A stretch of 64,000 nt of DNA from Leptodesmis sichuanensis A121 (GTDB taxonomy: Bacteria; Cyanobacteriota; Cyanobacteriia; Leptolyngbyales; Leptolyngbyaceae): assembly GCF_021379005.1 (NCBI RefSeq), contig NZ_CP075171.1:3720001-3784000 (forward strand). The letters are read 5' to 3'. This document shows, piece after piece, positions 54,607 through 62,693 of the stretch (its first letter is position 1; each line of letters opens with the position of its first letter). The notes beneath the pieces are model-generated. The model was not told where the DNA came from. It saw only the letters and a program-made list of their open reading frames with translations, and did no database searches. The translations under genes and the position numbers were made by a program.

Positions 54607-54684
54607 TTTATAAACCAAGTCCAGCGAGAGAACGCTCGTTTTCCGATCAGAGAGACTACGGCTCTGGACTTGGACAAGGTTTAT
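54607..54684 (+). repeat. 75-bp dispersed palindromic element, copy 4
   Basis: Runs from TTATAAACCAAGTCCAGCGA through TCGTTTTCCGATCAGAG and GACTACGG to CTGGACTTGGACAAGGTTTA. Ends are inverted repeats (ATAAACCAAGTCCAG with CTGGACTTGG...GGTTTAT). It lies in the 146-nt gap between the divergent lysA and rimI genes, starting 15 nt from the lysA start codon. Best match to copy 1 at 5932-6007. Confidence 0.7.
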
Positions 54685-54738
54685 CTATATCAGTCTACAA
54701 TCGTCTGCTGTGCATCTTGAGAAGAAACTTAAGTTTTT

Positions 54739-55443
54739 GTGAAAGTTCTAGAATTACGATCGCTGACCTCCGACCAGATTCCTGCCGCCCTGGAACTCGA
54801 TCAGCGTGCTTTAGGAGGGCTGTGGTCATGGGATGGCTATCAACGAGAAATTGACAGTCCGAATAGTGACTTGTTGGTGTTCAAGCAGAAGGCAGAGAGC
54901 AAACCATCATTAGTCATTAGTCCTTCGTCATTGGCAGAGGACAAAGGCCGCAGGACAAACGAACCGTCAATCGTCATGGGCAAAGGACAAAGGATAAAAG
55001 ACCAAGAACTGGAAATTCAAAATCCAAAATCCAAAATCCAAAATCCCACCCCCCACTCCCCCTTACTTGCTCTTGGCTGTTCCTGGGCGATCGCCGAGGA
55101 AGCCCACATTACCTTGTTGGCCGTTGATCTCGCCTATCAGCAGCAGGGATTGGGGCAGGCGATGTTGTATGCTTTGCTAGCCGCAGCTTACCAACGTCAA
55201 TTAGAACGAGCTACGCTGGAAGTGCGGGTATCTAATCAGGCCGCTCTGGCACTCTACACCAAATTTGGCTTTCGAGAAGCTGGCCGACGCAAGCGCTACT
55301 ACCAGGACACAGGAGAAGATGCCCTGGTTCTCTGGCGAGGCGGCATCCAGCATCCCAACTTTCCTCAAGAATTACAGCAGTGGCAAAAGATGGTGGGCGA
55401 TCGGCTGTCTCAGGCTAAATGGGAATTGGCTCTTGAGTTTTAG
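54739..55443 (+). CDS. rimI: RimI-like N-acetyltransferase with a large repeat-encoded insert
   Basis: 234 residues, against about 150-180 for RimI. GNAT fold: VLELRSLTSDQIPAALELDQ at the start, LLAVDLAYQQQGLGQAML (acetyl-CoA pyrophosphate loop), NQAALALYTKFGFREAGRRK and YYQDTGEDALVL. In relatives it acetylates the N-terminus of ribosomal protein S18. Residues about 53-110 (VFKQKAESKPS to NPTPHSP) are low-complexity sequence encoded by three repeat families in a row: TCATTAGTCATTAGTCC, GGACAAAGG and CCAAAAT. The GNAT core resumes at LLALGCSWAIAEEAH. GTG start. Confidence 0.88.
   Translation: MKVLELRSLTSDQIPAALELDQRALGGLWSWDGYQREIDSPNSDLLVFKQKAESKPSLVISPSSLAEDKGRRTNEPSIVMGKGQRIKDQELEIQNPKSKIQNPTPHSPLLALGCSWAIAEEAHITLLAVDLAYQQQGLGQAMLYALLAAAYQRQLERATLEVRVSNQAALALYTKFGFREAGRRKRYYQDTGEDALVLWRGGIQHPNFPQELQQWQKMVGDRLSQAKWELALEF
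55014..55047 (+). repeat. CCAAAAT heptamer repeat inside rimI
   Basis: Four 7-nt units (AATCCAA) plus ends, in frame, encoding IQNPKSKIQNP. It is preceded by GGACAAAGG units at 54980-54995 and TCATTAGTCATTAG units at 54907-54930, all inside the coding sequence. Confidence 0.85.
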
Positions 55444-55721
55444 GGATGCAGATCAGGCATCAGGAATTGGAGATTAGGGAACATAGATCGGGTAAGGTTC
55501 TCATCCTATGAGCTTTTATCACTTATCACTCCACCACTTGACTAACTCCCAAATACCTTAAATAATCCCAGCTTGGGGTGAATGTCTGCCTTGGTCAATC
55601 CCAGGGGTGCAGAGGTACGGAGATCACGAATCTCACCGGTTGTTGATATGAAGCAGTCGGATGATTTCACTATGCTAGAATCAGCAGTACCCGGCACGCA
55701 GCAGGTGACAGGAATCACGCC

Positions 55722-58193
55722 ATGTTTGAACGCTTCACAGAAAAAGCTATCAAAGTTATTATGCTCGCTCAGGAGGAGGCTCGCCGCCTGGGGCATAATT
55801 TTGTGGGTACAGAACAGATCCTCCTGGGTCTGATTGGAGAAGGGACCGGCGTCGCCGCCAAAGTACTCAAATCCATGGGAGTTAATCTCAAGGATGCTCG
55901 GATCGAAGTTGAAAAAATTATTGGCCGAGGCTCTGGCTTCGTTGCCGTCGAAATTCCATTTACCCCCCGAGCCAAACGGGTACTGGAATTATCGCTGGAA
56001 GAAGCCCGTCAGCTTGGCCATAACTACATTGGTACGGAACACCTCCTTCTGGGGCTGATCCGCGAAGGAGAAGGGGTTGCCGCCAGGGTTCTGGAAAATC
56101 TGGGAGTGGATCTGTCTAAGGTTCGGACTCAGGTGATCCGGATGCTGGGCGAAACCGCAGAAGTCACTTCCGGCGGGCCTCAAGGTCGTACCAAAACACC
56201 AACGCTGGATGAATTTGGTTCTAACCTGACGCAATTGGCCTCGGAAGGTAAGTTGGATCCCGTGGTGGGTCGTCAGAAAGAGATTGAGCGGGTGATCCAG
56301 ATCCTGGGTCGTCGGACGAAAAACAATCCGGTTCTGATTGGGGAACCTGGGGTTGGTAAAACGGCGATCGCAGAAGGACTGGCTCAACGCATCGCTAACG
56401 ATGATGTGCCGGACATTTTAGAAGACAAGCGAGTCGTCACTCTGGACATTGGCCTGCTGGTGGCTGGCACCAAATATCGTGGGGAGTTTGAAGAACGCCT
56501 CAAGAAGATCATGGATGAAATCCGCTCAGCGGGTAATGTCATCCTGGTTATCGACGAAGTGCATACCCTGATTGGAGCCGGAGCCGCTGAAGGGGCGATT
56601 GATGCAGCCAACATTCTGAAGCCCGCTCTGGCACGGGGCGAACTGCAATGTATTGGTGCCACCACGCTGGATGAGTATCGCAAGCACATCGAACGGGACG
56701 CGGCTCTCGAACGTCGCTTCCAACCTGTCATGGTGGGTGAACCCAGCGTTGAAGAAACGATCGAAATCTTGCGGGGGCTGCGGGAGCGTTATGAGCAGCA
56801 CCACAAGCTCAAGATTTCTGATGCCGCTCTCGAAGCAGCCGCCAAGTTGTCAGACCGTTATATTTCCGATCGCTTCCTACCTGACAAAGCGATTGACTTG
56901 ATCGACGAAGCCGGATCCCGCGTTCGCTTAATCAACTCCCAGTTGCCTCCTGCGGCAAAGGAATTGGATAAGGAACTGCGCCAGGTGCTGAAGGATAAGG
57001 ACGATGCCGTTCGTTCCCAAAACTTTGACCGGGCCGGAACCCTCCGCGATCGCGAGATGGAAATTAAGGCTGAAATTAAGGCGATCGCTCAGAACAAGAA
57101 GAGTGAGGCCGCCAGTGGGGATGAAACACCGATTGTTTCTGAGGAAGACATCGCTCAGATTGTTGCTTCCTGGACTGGCGTTCCCGTTAACAAGCTCACC
57201 GAGTCCGAGTCTGAAAAACTGTTGCACATGGAAGATACCCTGCATCAGCGGTTGATTGGTCAGGACGAAGCGGTGAAGGCTGTCTCTCGGGCGATTCGGC
57301 GCGCCCGGGTTGGTTTGAAGAATCCCAACCGTCCGATCGCCAGCTTTATCTTCTCCGGCCCGACTGGAGTGGGTAAGACGGAGTTAACCAAGGCACTGGC
57401 CTCCTACTTCTTCGGTTCTGAAGAAGCCATGATCCGGCTGGATATGTCGGAATACATGGAGCGCCATACGGTGTCCAAGCTGATTGGTTCGCCTCCGGGC
57501 TACGTCGGTTACAACGAAGGGGGTCAGTTGACGGAGGCGGTTCGTCGTCGGCCTTACACGGTTGTGCTGTTCGACGAAATTGAGAAAGCCCACCCTGATG
57601 TCTTCAATATGCTGTTGCAGATTCTGGAAGATGGCCGCTTGACCGATGCCAAGGGTCGCACGGTGGACTTCAAGAATACCCTGCTGATCATGACCTCCAA
57701 CATTGGATCGAAGGTCATTGAGAAGGGTGGTGGTGGTCTTGGCTTCGAGTTCGCCACCGAAGACGCAGCCGAGTCTCAATACAACCGGATTCGCTCTCTG
57801 GTGAACGAGGAACTGAAGCAGTACTTCCGCCCAGAATTCCTCAACCGTCTGGATGAGATCATTGTCTTCCGTCAACTCAAGGAAGACGAGATCAAGGAGA
57901 TCGCCGACATCATGTTGAAGGAGGTCTTCAATCGGTTGAAGGATCAAGGCATTACGCTGGAAGTTACGGAAAGCTTCAAGAATCGCCTGGTGAAGGAAGG
58001 GTACAACCCCAGTTATGGTGCCCGTCCGCTCCGCCGCGCCATTATGCGACTGCTGGAAGACTCCCTCGCTGAGGAAATCCTCTCCGGTCGTGTGAAGGAT
58101 GGCGATACCGCGATCGTTGATGTAGACGAAGACGGTCAAGTCAAAGTCCTGCAAGGCGAGAAGCGCGAACTGCTACCTCAAGCGGTTGAATAA
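55722..58193 (+). CDS. clpC: Clp protease ATPase subunit ClpC
   Basis: 823 residues. Hsp100 unfoldase that feeds substrates to ClpP. Two Clp N-terminal repeats (about 1-145), AAA domain 1 with GEPGVGKT, a UVR coiled coil ([20 protein letters not shown]) and AAA domain 2 with GPTGVGKT and the C-terminal D2-small domain. Ribosome-site-like AGGTGACAGGAA lies upstream of the ATG. Single gene followed by a good terminator. Confidence 0.98.
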   Translation: MFERFTEKAIKVIMLAQEEARRLGHNFVGTEQILLGLIGEGTGVAAKVLKSMGVNLKDARIEVEKIIGRGSGFVAVEIPFTPRAKRVLELSLEEARQLGHNYIGTEHLLLGLIREGEGVAARVLENLGVDLSKVRTQVIRMLGETAEVTSGGPQGRTKTPTLDEFGSNLTQLASEGKLDPVVGRQKEIERVIQILGRRTKNNPVLIGEPGVGKTAIAEGLAQRIANDDVPDILEDKRVVTLDIGLLVAGTKYRGEFEERLKKIMDEIRSAGNVILVIDEVHTLIGAGAAEGAIDAANILKPALARGELQCIGATTLDEYRKHIERDAALERRFQPVMVGEPSVEETIEILRGLRERYEQHHKLKISDAALEAAAKLSDRYISDRFLPDKAIDLIDEAGSRVRLINSQLPPAAKELDKELRQVLKDKDDAVRSQNFDRAGTLRDREMEIKAEIKAIAQNKKSEAASGDETPIVSEEDIAQIVASWTGVPVNKLTESESEKLLHMEDTLHQRLIGQDEAVKAVSRAIRRARVGLKNPNRPIASFIFSGPTGVGKTELTKALASYFFGSEEAMIRLDMSEYMERHTVSKLIGSPPGYVGYNEGGQLTEAVRRRPYTVVLFDEIEKAHPDVFNMLLQILEDGRLTDAKGRTVDFKNTLLIMTSNIGSKVIEKGGGGLGFEFATEDAAESQYNRIRSLVNEELKQYFRPEFLNRLDEIIVFRQLKEDEIKEIADIMLKEVFNRLKDQGITLEVTESFKNRLVKEGYNPSYGARPLRRAIMRLLEDSLAEEILSGRVKDGDTAIVDVDEDGQVKVLQGEKRELLPQAVE

Positions 58194-58221
58194 TTCGCCT
58201 TTTCCTTAAGCAAGAAGCCCG

Positions 58222-58265
58222 AAAGAAGCGGTTGGGAAGAAACTCTCTCAGCCGCTTCTTTTTGT
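58222..58265 (+). terminator. Intrinsic terminator of clpC
   Basis: Stem AAAGAAGCGG with CCGCTTCTTT (10 bp, further pairing inside), followed by a T run (CTTCTTTTTG), 29 nt after the clpC stop. Confidence 0.85.
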
Positions 58266-58355
58266 CCTTATGGGTTGAAGACCTCAGGTCTAAACCTTAT
58301 GCTTGTGACAAACTGAGTACATAGGCTTTAAGAATCAGTAGCCCTCCGAACCAGT

Positions 58356-58730
58356 ATGACCCCGAATGCCGCTGTTAAGTTGACGATTGCCTTTAATGAT
58401 CCTGATGCAGAGCCAGAAGAGCTAGATGAGCAGGCAAAACGTCTGATGGCTGAACTGGATGAAATGGATGAGGTTGAGGTAGATCGGGTGGTGGATCCGA
58501 ATCCGCCAGAAGGCAACAAAGCATTAGGGGGGTTTTTGGTAGGTTTGCTCACGGCTGAGGTGAATGTTGCTAATGCCCAAAAACTAATGGGGTTTCTGGG
58601 CGATCGCTTAGGTGGTAAACCCATTGAGCTTTCTGTAGAAGCCAATGGCAAGAAACTGACGGTGAAAGCTCATAGCCGGGAAGAACTTGAGGTTGCAATT
58701 AAAGCGGCCCAAGATTTTGTGGCCGCATAG
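58356..58730 (+). CDS. EACC1-type protein (effector-associated constant component)
   Basis: 124 residues. It matches the EACC1 group of small proteins encoded beside conflict-system effectors: KLTIAFNDPDAEPEELDEQA, EVEVDRVVDPNPPEGNKALG, then GGFLVGLLTAEVNVANAQKL and a C-terminal IKAAQDFVAA. Soluble. In complete loci the partner is an effector such as a caspase-like protease with EAD domains; here no intact effector gene follows. Start ATG 58356. Confidence 0.75.
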   Translation: MTPNAAVKLTIAFNDPDAEPEELDEQAKRLMAELDEMDEVEVDRVVDPNPPEGNKALGGFLVGLLTAEVNVANAQKLMGFLGDRLGGKPIELSVEANGKKLTVKAHSREELEVAIKAAQDFVAA

Positions 58731-58821
58731 GCCAGGGAAGCAAATATGACAAATTCTTCAATCTCCAACTCAACCCCTACCTCAGCGCTCCTATAGTGCT
58801 CCGTCACTGAGTACTGAGCAA

Positions 58822-59028
58822 ATGAATGGGTTGAATGGTTTGTTCAGTCAATTTAATCAGGTAGTGCAACAACTTATCAGCACTGGAAGGCTCTTTGCAT
58901 TGGCGAACAAGGTCAATCCGGGTGTCCGAAGTCGGCCAAACATGAGATTGTCAGTTACGGAGACTTCTCGAACAGTGAGAAATTATGGACATCTAGAGGG
59001 TGGGTGCTTTATAAGCCATAAATGCTAG
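58822..59028 (+). other. Possible decayed reading frame downstream of the EACC1 gene
   Basis: 68 codons (LFSQFNQVVQQLISTGRLFA, LANKVNPGV...) with no family that I can name; the stretch QLISTGRL...VNPG faintly resembles the end of effector-associated domains. It runs into the convergent rluA stop. It may be a remnant of the missing effector or chance sequence. The 290 bases between 58731 and 59024 hold nothing else that I recognise. Confidence 0.2.
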
Positions 59029-59939
59029 CCCCACAGTTCTGGAGGGGCAGGACAGGTCATGTTCATCGATCGCCCCGTTCCGGGATGAGTGAAGGTAAGG
59101 TGATAGGCGTGCAGGTGATAGCCACAATCACCCGGCACAGGAACCTTTTCAGGATGACTGAAAGATGCTAATCGGGGAACGCCTCCCACGTCATAAAGTG
59201 GATCGCCAAGTAAGGGATAGCCCACTGCCGCTAAATGAATCCGAATCTGGTGCGGTCGTCCGGTAAGAATGGTGACTTCTAGTAAAGTAGCATCAGAGCG
59301 CCGCTGCAAAACCTGGCATTCACTGTGGGCAGGTAAGCCATTACTGGTTGCGCCATACACATAGCCCAGAACTGGATGGGGAAGTTTGCCGATCGGCTGG
59401 GTAATTGTAAAGCCATCTTCCAGATCTCCGACTCCCACCAATGCTCGATACACTTTGCGAATCTGGCGATCGCGCATTTGTTGAGTGAGTTGAGCACGGG
59501 CCAGGGGCGATCGGGCCAGCAGCATTAAGCCAGACGTACCCCGTCCCAGGCGATGAATCGGGATGGGCGTGTCCTGGGGATACTGCTGTTGCAATTGCCA
59601 GAGCAGCGTATGTTCTAAAAAACCTCCCCCCGGTAGGACAGGTAATCCAGCAGGCTTGGCAATCACCCACAGATCGTCGTCCTCATACAGAATTTCAAAA
59701 GCCAGTGGCACCTCTGGTTCTTCCCAGGGGGGGCGGTGATAAGTGAGCCATTGCCCTGCCTGTAACCGTTCCTCAGCCGTGGTTACTCGGTCATTCAATA
59801 ACACCTGCCCCAGAACAATTCGTTCCTGCCATTCAGATGGACTGGAGTGACGATAGTGACAGGTGTAATACTCCAACACCGTTTGCCCTGCCGATCGGCG
59901 ATCGACCTGCTCTCGATAACTCCAACCCTGATTTATCAT
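59025..59939 (-). CDS. RluA-family pseudouridine synthase-like protein without the catalytic Asp
   Basis: 304 residues with an S4-like N-terminal region (ERIVLGQVLLNDRVTTAEER, LQAGQWLTYHRPPWEEPEVP) and an RluA-type catalytic core (ILYEDDDLWVIAKPAGLPVL, TGRPHQIRIHLAAVGYPLLG). The site that normally reads HRLDxxTSG is HRLGRGTSG (about residue 130), so the invariant catalytic Asp is Gly. The rest of the active site (Tyr in IRKVYRALV, Arg in QIRIH) is kept. The start is placed at 59939, next to a low-complexity tract. Confidence 0.88.
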   Translation of the reverse strand: MINQGWSYREQVDRRSAGQTVLEYYTCHYRHSSPSEWQERIVLGQVLLNDRVTTAEERLQAGQWLTYHRPPWEEPEVPLAFEILYEDDDLWVIAKPAGLPVLPGGGFLEHTLLWQLQQQYPQDTPIPIHRLGRGTSGLMLLARSPLARAQLTQQMRDRQIRKVYRALVGVGDLEDGFTITQPIGKLPHPVLGYVYGATSNGLPAHSECQVLQRRSDATLLEVTILTGRPHQIRIHLAAVGYPLLGDPLYDVGGVPRLASFSHPEKVPVPGDCGYHLHAYHLTFTHPGTGRSMNMTCPAPPELWG

Positions 59940-59976
59940 CCCACCTACTCACCCACTTACCCATCCACCCACCTCT
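59938..59976. repeat. Low-complexity CACCTACTCACCCAC tract
   Basis: CACCTACTCACCCACTTACC and CATCCACCCACC units next to the rluA-like start, similar to the tract at 846-893. Confidence 0.45.
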
Positions 59977-60068
59977 TAACACTTTGTGGAATCTACACGC
60001 AATAGACATTAAGATCGCTATGATCCAAAATATATGACTAACTTTATTGAAATCGCTTAGAGTTTCCC

Positions 60069-60719
60069 ATGACCTCCTACGCTTCTTCGACGGCTCGAGC
60101 TGAGATGACTGAATTGCGGCGTTTGCGTGGCTTATTGCCACCAGAGTTGCAAAGTTGGGTTTCGGTTGAGGCGACCACTGCCGTCAATCCCCCCTTAATT
60201 ACCTCAGAAGAAATTGGTAAAGATGAGGTGGAGGTGCTGATTGATATGGTGAAGTGGGAGCAGTTGGCGACAGACCAGCGAAATCTCCTCTTCTGGCACG
60301 AAGTGGGCCGCATCCAGAACGACACGATTCCCAGGGATGGTTGGGAAATGGCAGCCCTGGCGATCGGCTTAGGCGGTGCAGTCGGTGAACTCTGGGTGCA
60401 GGATGGCCTGTTGCTGGTTCTGGCCCTGGCGCTATGTGGTGTTTCGGGCTGGCGCTTGTGGCAGAAGAATAACAACGAGAAGACCGTAAAGGATTTGATT
60501 GAGGCCGACGAACGGGCGATCGCGCTGGCCACTCGATTTGGCTACAGTTTGCCCAATGCCTACAAGAGCCTGGGAAGCGCTCTGAAGGTGCTGATTGAAC
60601 AATCGCCCAAGAAGAAACTGCGATCCAGATATGAGTCCCGATTAGATGCGCTCAAGAAGAGTGCAGCCAAAGCCAAAGCCCGAATGAAAGAGCAGCAACC
60701 TGTTGATGAAGCGTATTAG
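60069..60719 (+). CDS. DUF3318 family membrane protein
   Basis: 216 residues, a cyanobacterial family: AEMTELRRLRGLLPPELQSW, LLFWHEVGRIQND, two hydrophobic segments (about 97-112 and 115-132) and a basic, helical C-terminus (SRYESRLDALKKSAAKAKAR). A HE-V motif (WHEVGR) recalls metal sites but a zincin HExxH is not complete. Function unknown. It precedes the DnaA-box cluster. Confidence 0.82.
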   Translation: MTSYASSTARAEMTELRRLRGLLPPELQSWVSVEATTAVNPPLITSEEIGKDEVEVLIDMVKWEQLATDQRNLLFWHEVGRIQNDTIPRDGWEMAALAIGLGGAVGELWVQDGLLLVLALALCGVSGWRLWQKNNNEKTVKDLIEADERAIALATRFGYSLPNAYKSLGSALKVLIEQSPKKKLRSRYESRLDALKKSAAKAKARMKEQQPVDEAY

Positions 60720-60805
60720 GTTATAGGGGTTGACGATGGGATAGTGGGATAACGAGATGATAGGACGCTGAAAAACGCACATCATTGCACTCTCTCAGCA
60801 TCCCT

Positions 60806-60889
60806 TTATCCATCAGGTTTTCCACAGGAGATTGCAGTCTTTTACAGGTTTTCCACAGGTTTTCCCAGGTTTTCCACAGAGTGGGGAAA
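60806..60889. promoter_or_regulatory. Cluster of DnaA boxes (TTTTCCACA)
   Basis: Three perfect copies of TTTTCCACA, the DnaA box reported for cyanobacterial origins, lie at 60818-60826, 60849-60857 and 60870-60878 in the same orientation. Degenerate boxes sit between them (TTATCCATC at 60806, TTTTACAGG at 60840, TTTTCCCAG at 60860), giving spacings near one or three helical turns. Located between the convergent DUF3318 and guaA genes. Candidate replication origin or DnaA-binding control site. Confidence 0.6.
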
Positions 60890-60927
60890 CAAAAAAGCAA
60901 GGAGTGAATGCTTTCTCTCCATTGCTC

Positions 60928-60955
60928 GTAGAGACATTCCGGCGGAACGTCTCTA
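60928..60955. repeat. GTAGAG...TTCCGGCGGAA...CTCTA palindromic repeat, copy 3
   Basis: GTAGAGACATTCC and GGAACGTCTCTA arms with the core GGC; nearly the same as copy 1 at 6532-6560. It could end the guaA transcript, whose stop codon is 30 nt away. Confidence 0.75.
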
Positions 60956-60984
60956 ACTGGAAACAACAGATTTAAAGCATCACC

Positions 60985-62595
60985 CTATTCCCACTCGATC
61001 GTTCCCGGTGGCTTGGAGGTAATGTCATACACCACCCGATTCACGCCGCGCACTTCATTGACAATGCGATTGGCGATGGTTTCCAGCAAATCGTAGGGAA
61101 CTCGTGCCCAGTCTGCGGTCATGCCATCTTCACTGGAGACAAAGCGCAGGACGATCGGGTAAGCATAAGTGCGTTGATCACCCATTACCCCCACACTGCG
61201 AATTGGTAATAGAACCGCAAATGCTTGCCAGAGGTCATGATAAGTTCCAGAGCGGTTGATTTCCTGGCGTACAATAAAATCGGCATCCCGCAGAATATCC
61301 AACCGTTCATCGGTGACTTCTCCCAGGATACGAATCGCTAAACCGGGACCAGGGAAGGGATGACGGTTGACGATTTCTTCGGGTAGGCCGATCGATCGGC
61401 CTACCTTACGAACTTCATCCTTAAACAGCTTGCGTAGAGGCTCAACTAGCTTGAAGCAGAGGTCTTTCGGCAACCCACCGACATTGTGATGGCTCTTGAT
61501 CTTGACGGCCACCCGTTCTCCCGTTTTGGGATCGACGTTGGTATCGGCAGATTCAATCACATCCGGATACAGCGTGCCCTGTGCCAGGTAATCAAATGGC
61601 CCCAGACGCCGGGATTCTTCCTCGAAGACACGAATGAACTCATGACCAATGCGTTTGCGTTTTTCCTCTGGGTCGGTGACACCTGCGATCGCCTTGAGAA
61701 ATCGCTCCCGTGCGTTCACATACTCTACAGGAATGTGGAATTGTTCCCGGAACAGCTTCACCAACCGTTCCGGTTCCAGTTTCCGCATAAAGCCTTGGTC
61801 AATGAACATGCAGGTAAGTTGATCGCCGATCGCCTCATGCAATAGAAAGGCCAGCGTGGAAGAATCCACTCCTCCAGATAACGCCAGCAGCACCCGCTTA
61901 TCGCCGACTTTGGCGCGGATTTCTCGAATCGATTCTTCTACAAAGGCGGCGGTTGTCCAGGTGGGTTCGCAGTCGCAGATGTGATAGACAAAGTTGCGGA
62001 TGAGCGCCTGTCCACCAACAGAATGCACCACTTCCGGGTGGAATTGCACACCGTACAGCTTTTTGTCGTGATGGGCGATCGCGGCGTTGGGCGTATTCTC
62101 GGTATGAGCCAGAATTTCAAATCCATCGGGAAGGCGGGTAACAGAATCCCCGTGGCTCATCCACATGGTGCTGCCGTCTTCCACGTTGGTCAGCAGATCG
62201 GTGGGGTCGTCAATCGTGAGGGAAGCTTTACCATATTCGCCGCGTTCGGATTGTTCTACCTCACCTCCTAGTTGCTGCACCATCAGTTGCATGCCATAGC
62301 ACACGCCCAGCACAGGAATTCCCAGTGCCCAGATTTCTGGGTCGCAATGAGGCGCACCCTCGCTGTAGACGGAACTGGGGCCACCGGACAAAATAATGCC
62401 TTTGGGATTGAGTTGTCGCAGTTGTTCTGCCGTGGTGCGATAGGACAGTACTTCCGAGTAGACCTGAGTTTCCCGAATGCGGCGGGCAATCAGTTCTGAG
62501 TATTGCGAACCAAAGTCCAGAATGACGACCATCTGACGGTTCAGATGTGGCATGGAATCAGTTGAAGTAAGCGGTTGAGTTTGTAGAGTCACCAC
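60985..62595 (-). CDS. guaA: GMP synthase (glutamine-hydrolysing)
   Basis: 536 residues. Converts XMP to GMP. N-terminal class I glutamine amidotransferase ([34 protein letters not shown] with the nucleophile Cys), ATP-pyrophosphatase domain with the P-loop [11 protein letters not shown], and the C-terminal dimerisation domain ending [20 protein letters not shown] start at 62595; a later ATG (62553) is possible. Downstream of cbiD on the same strand with a 98-nt gap, a pairing seen in other cyanobacteria. Confidence 0.97.
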   Translation of the reverse strand: MVTLQTQPLTSTDSMPHLNRQMVVILDFGSQYSELIARRIRETQVYSEVLSYRTTAEQLRQLNPKGIILSGGPSSVYSEGAPHCDPEIWALGIPVLGVCYGMQLMVQQLGGEVEQSERGEYGKASLTIDDPTDLLTNVEDGSTMWMSHGDSVTRLPDGFEILAHTENTPNAAIAHHDKKLYGVQFHPEVVHSVGGQALIRNFVYHICDCEPTWTTAAFVEESIREIRAKVGDKRVLLALSGGVDSSTLAFLLHEAIGDQLTCMFIDQGFMRKLEPERLVKLFREQFHIPVEYVNARERFLKAIAGVTDPEEKRKRIGHEFIRVFEEESRRLGPFDYLAQGTLYPDVIESADTNVDPKTGERVAVKIKSHHNVGGLPKDLCFKLVEPLRKLFKDEVRKVGRSIGLPEEIVNRHPFPGPGLAIRILGEVTDERLDILRDADFIVRQEINRSGTYHDLWQAFAVLLPIRSVGVMGDQRTYAYPIVLRFVSSEDGMTADWARVPYDLLETIANRIVNEVRGVNRVVYDITSKPPGTIEWE

Positions 62596-62693
62596 TGGAA
62601 TCCTGGTAATTGATGTAGGTGAACGAATAGGGTGTCTACGAAAACAGTCTATGAAGAAACTATTTACAAAAATTAAAAATTAATCCTTTTATT

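Noticed and set aside
57384-58154. 256-codon minus-strand open frame opposite clpC
   Set aside because: Shadow of clpC caused by codon bias.
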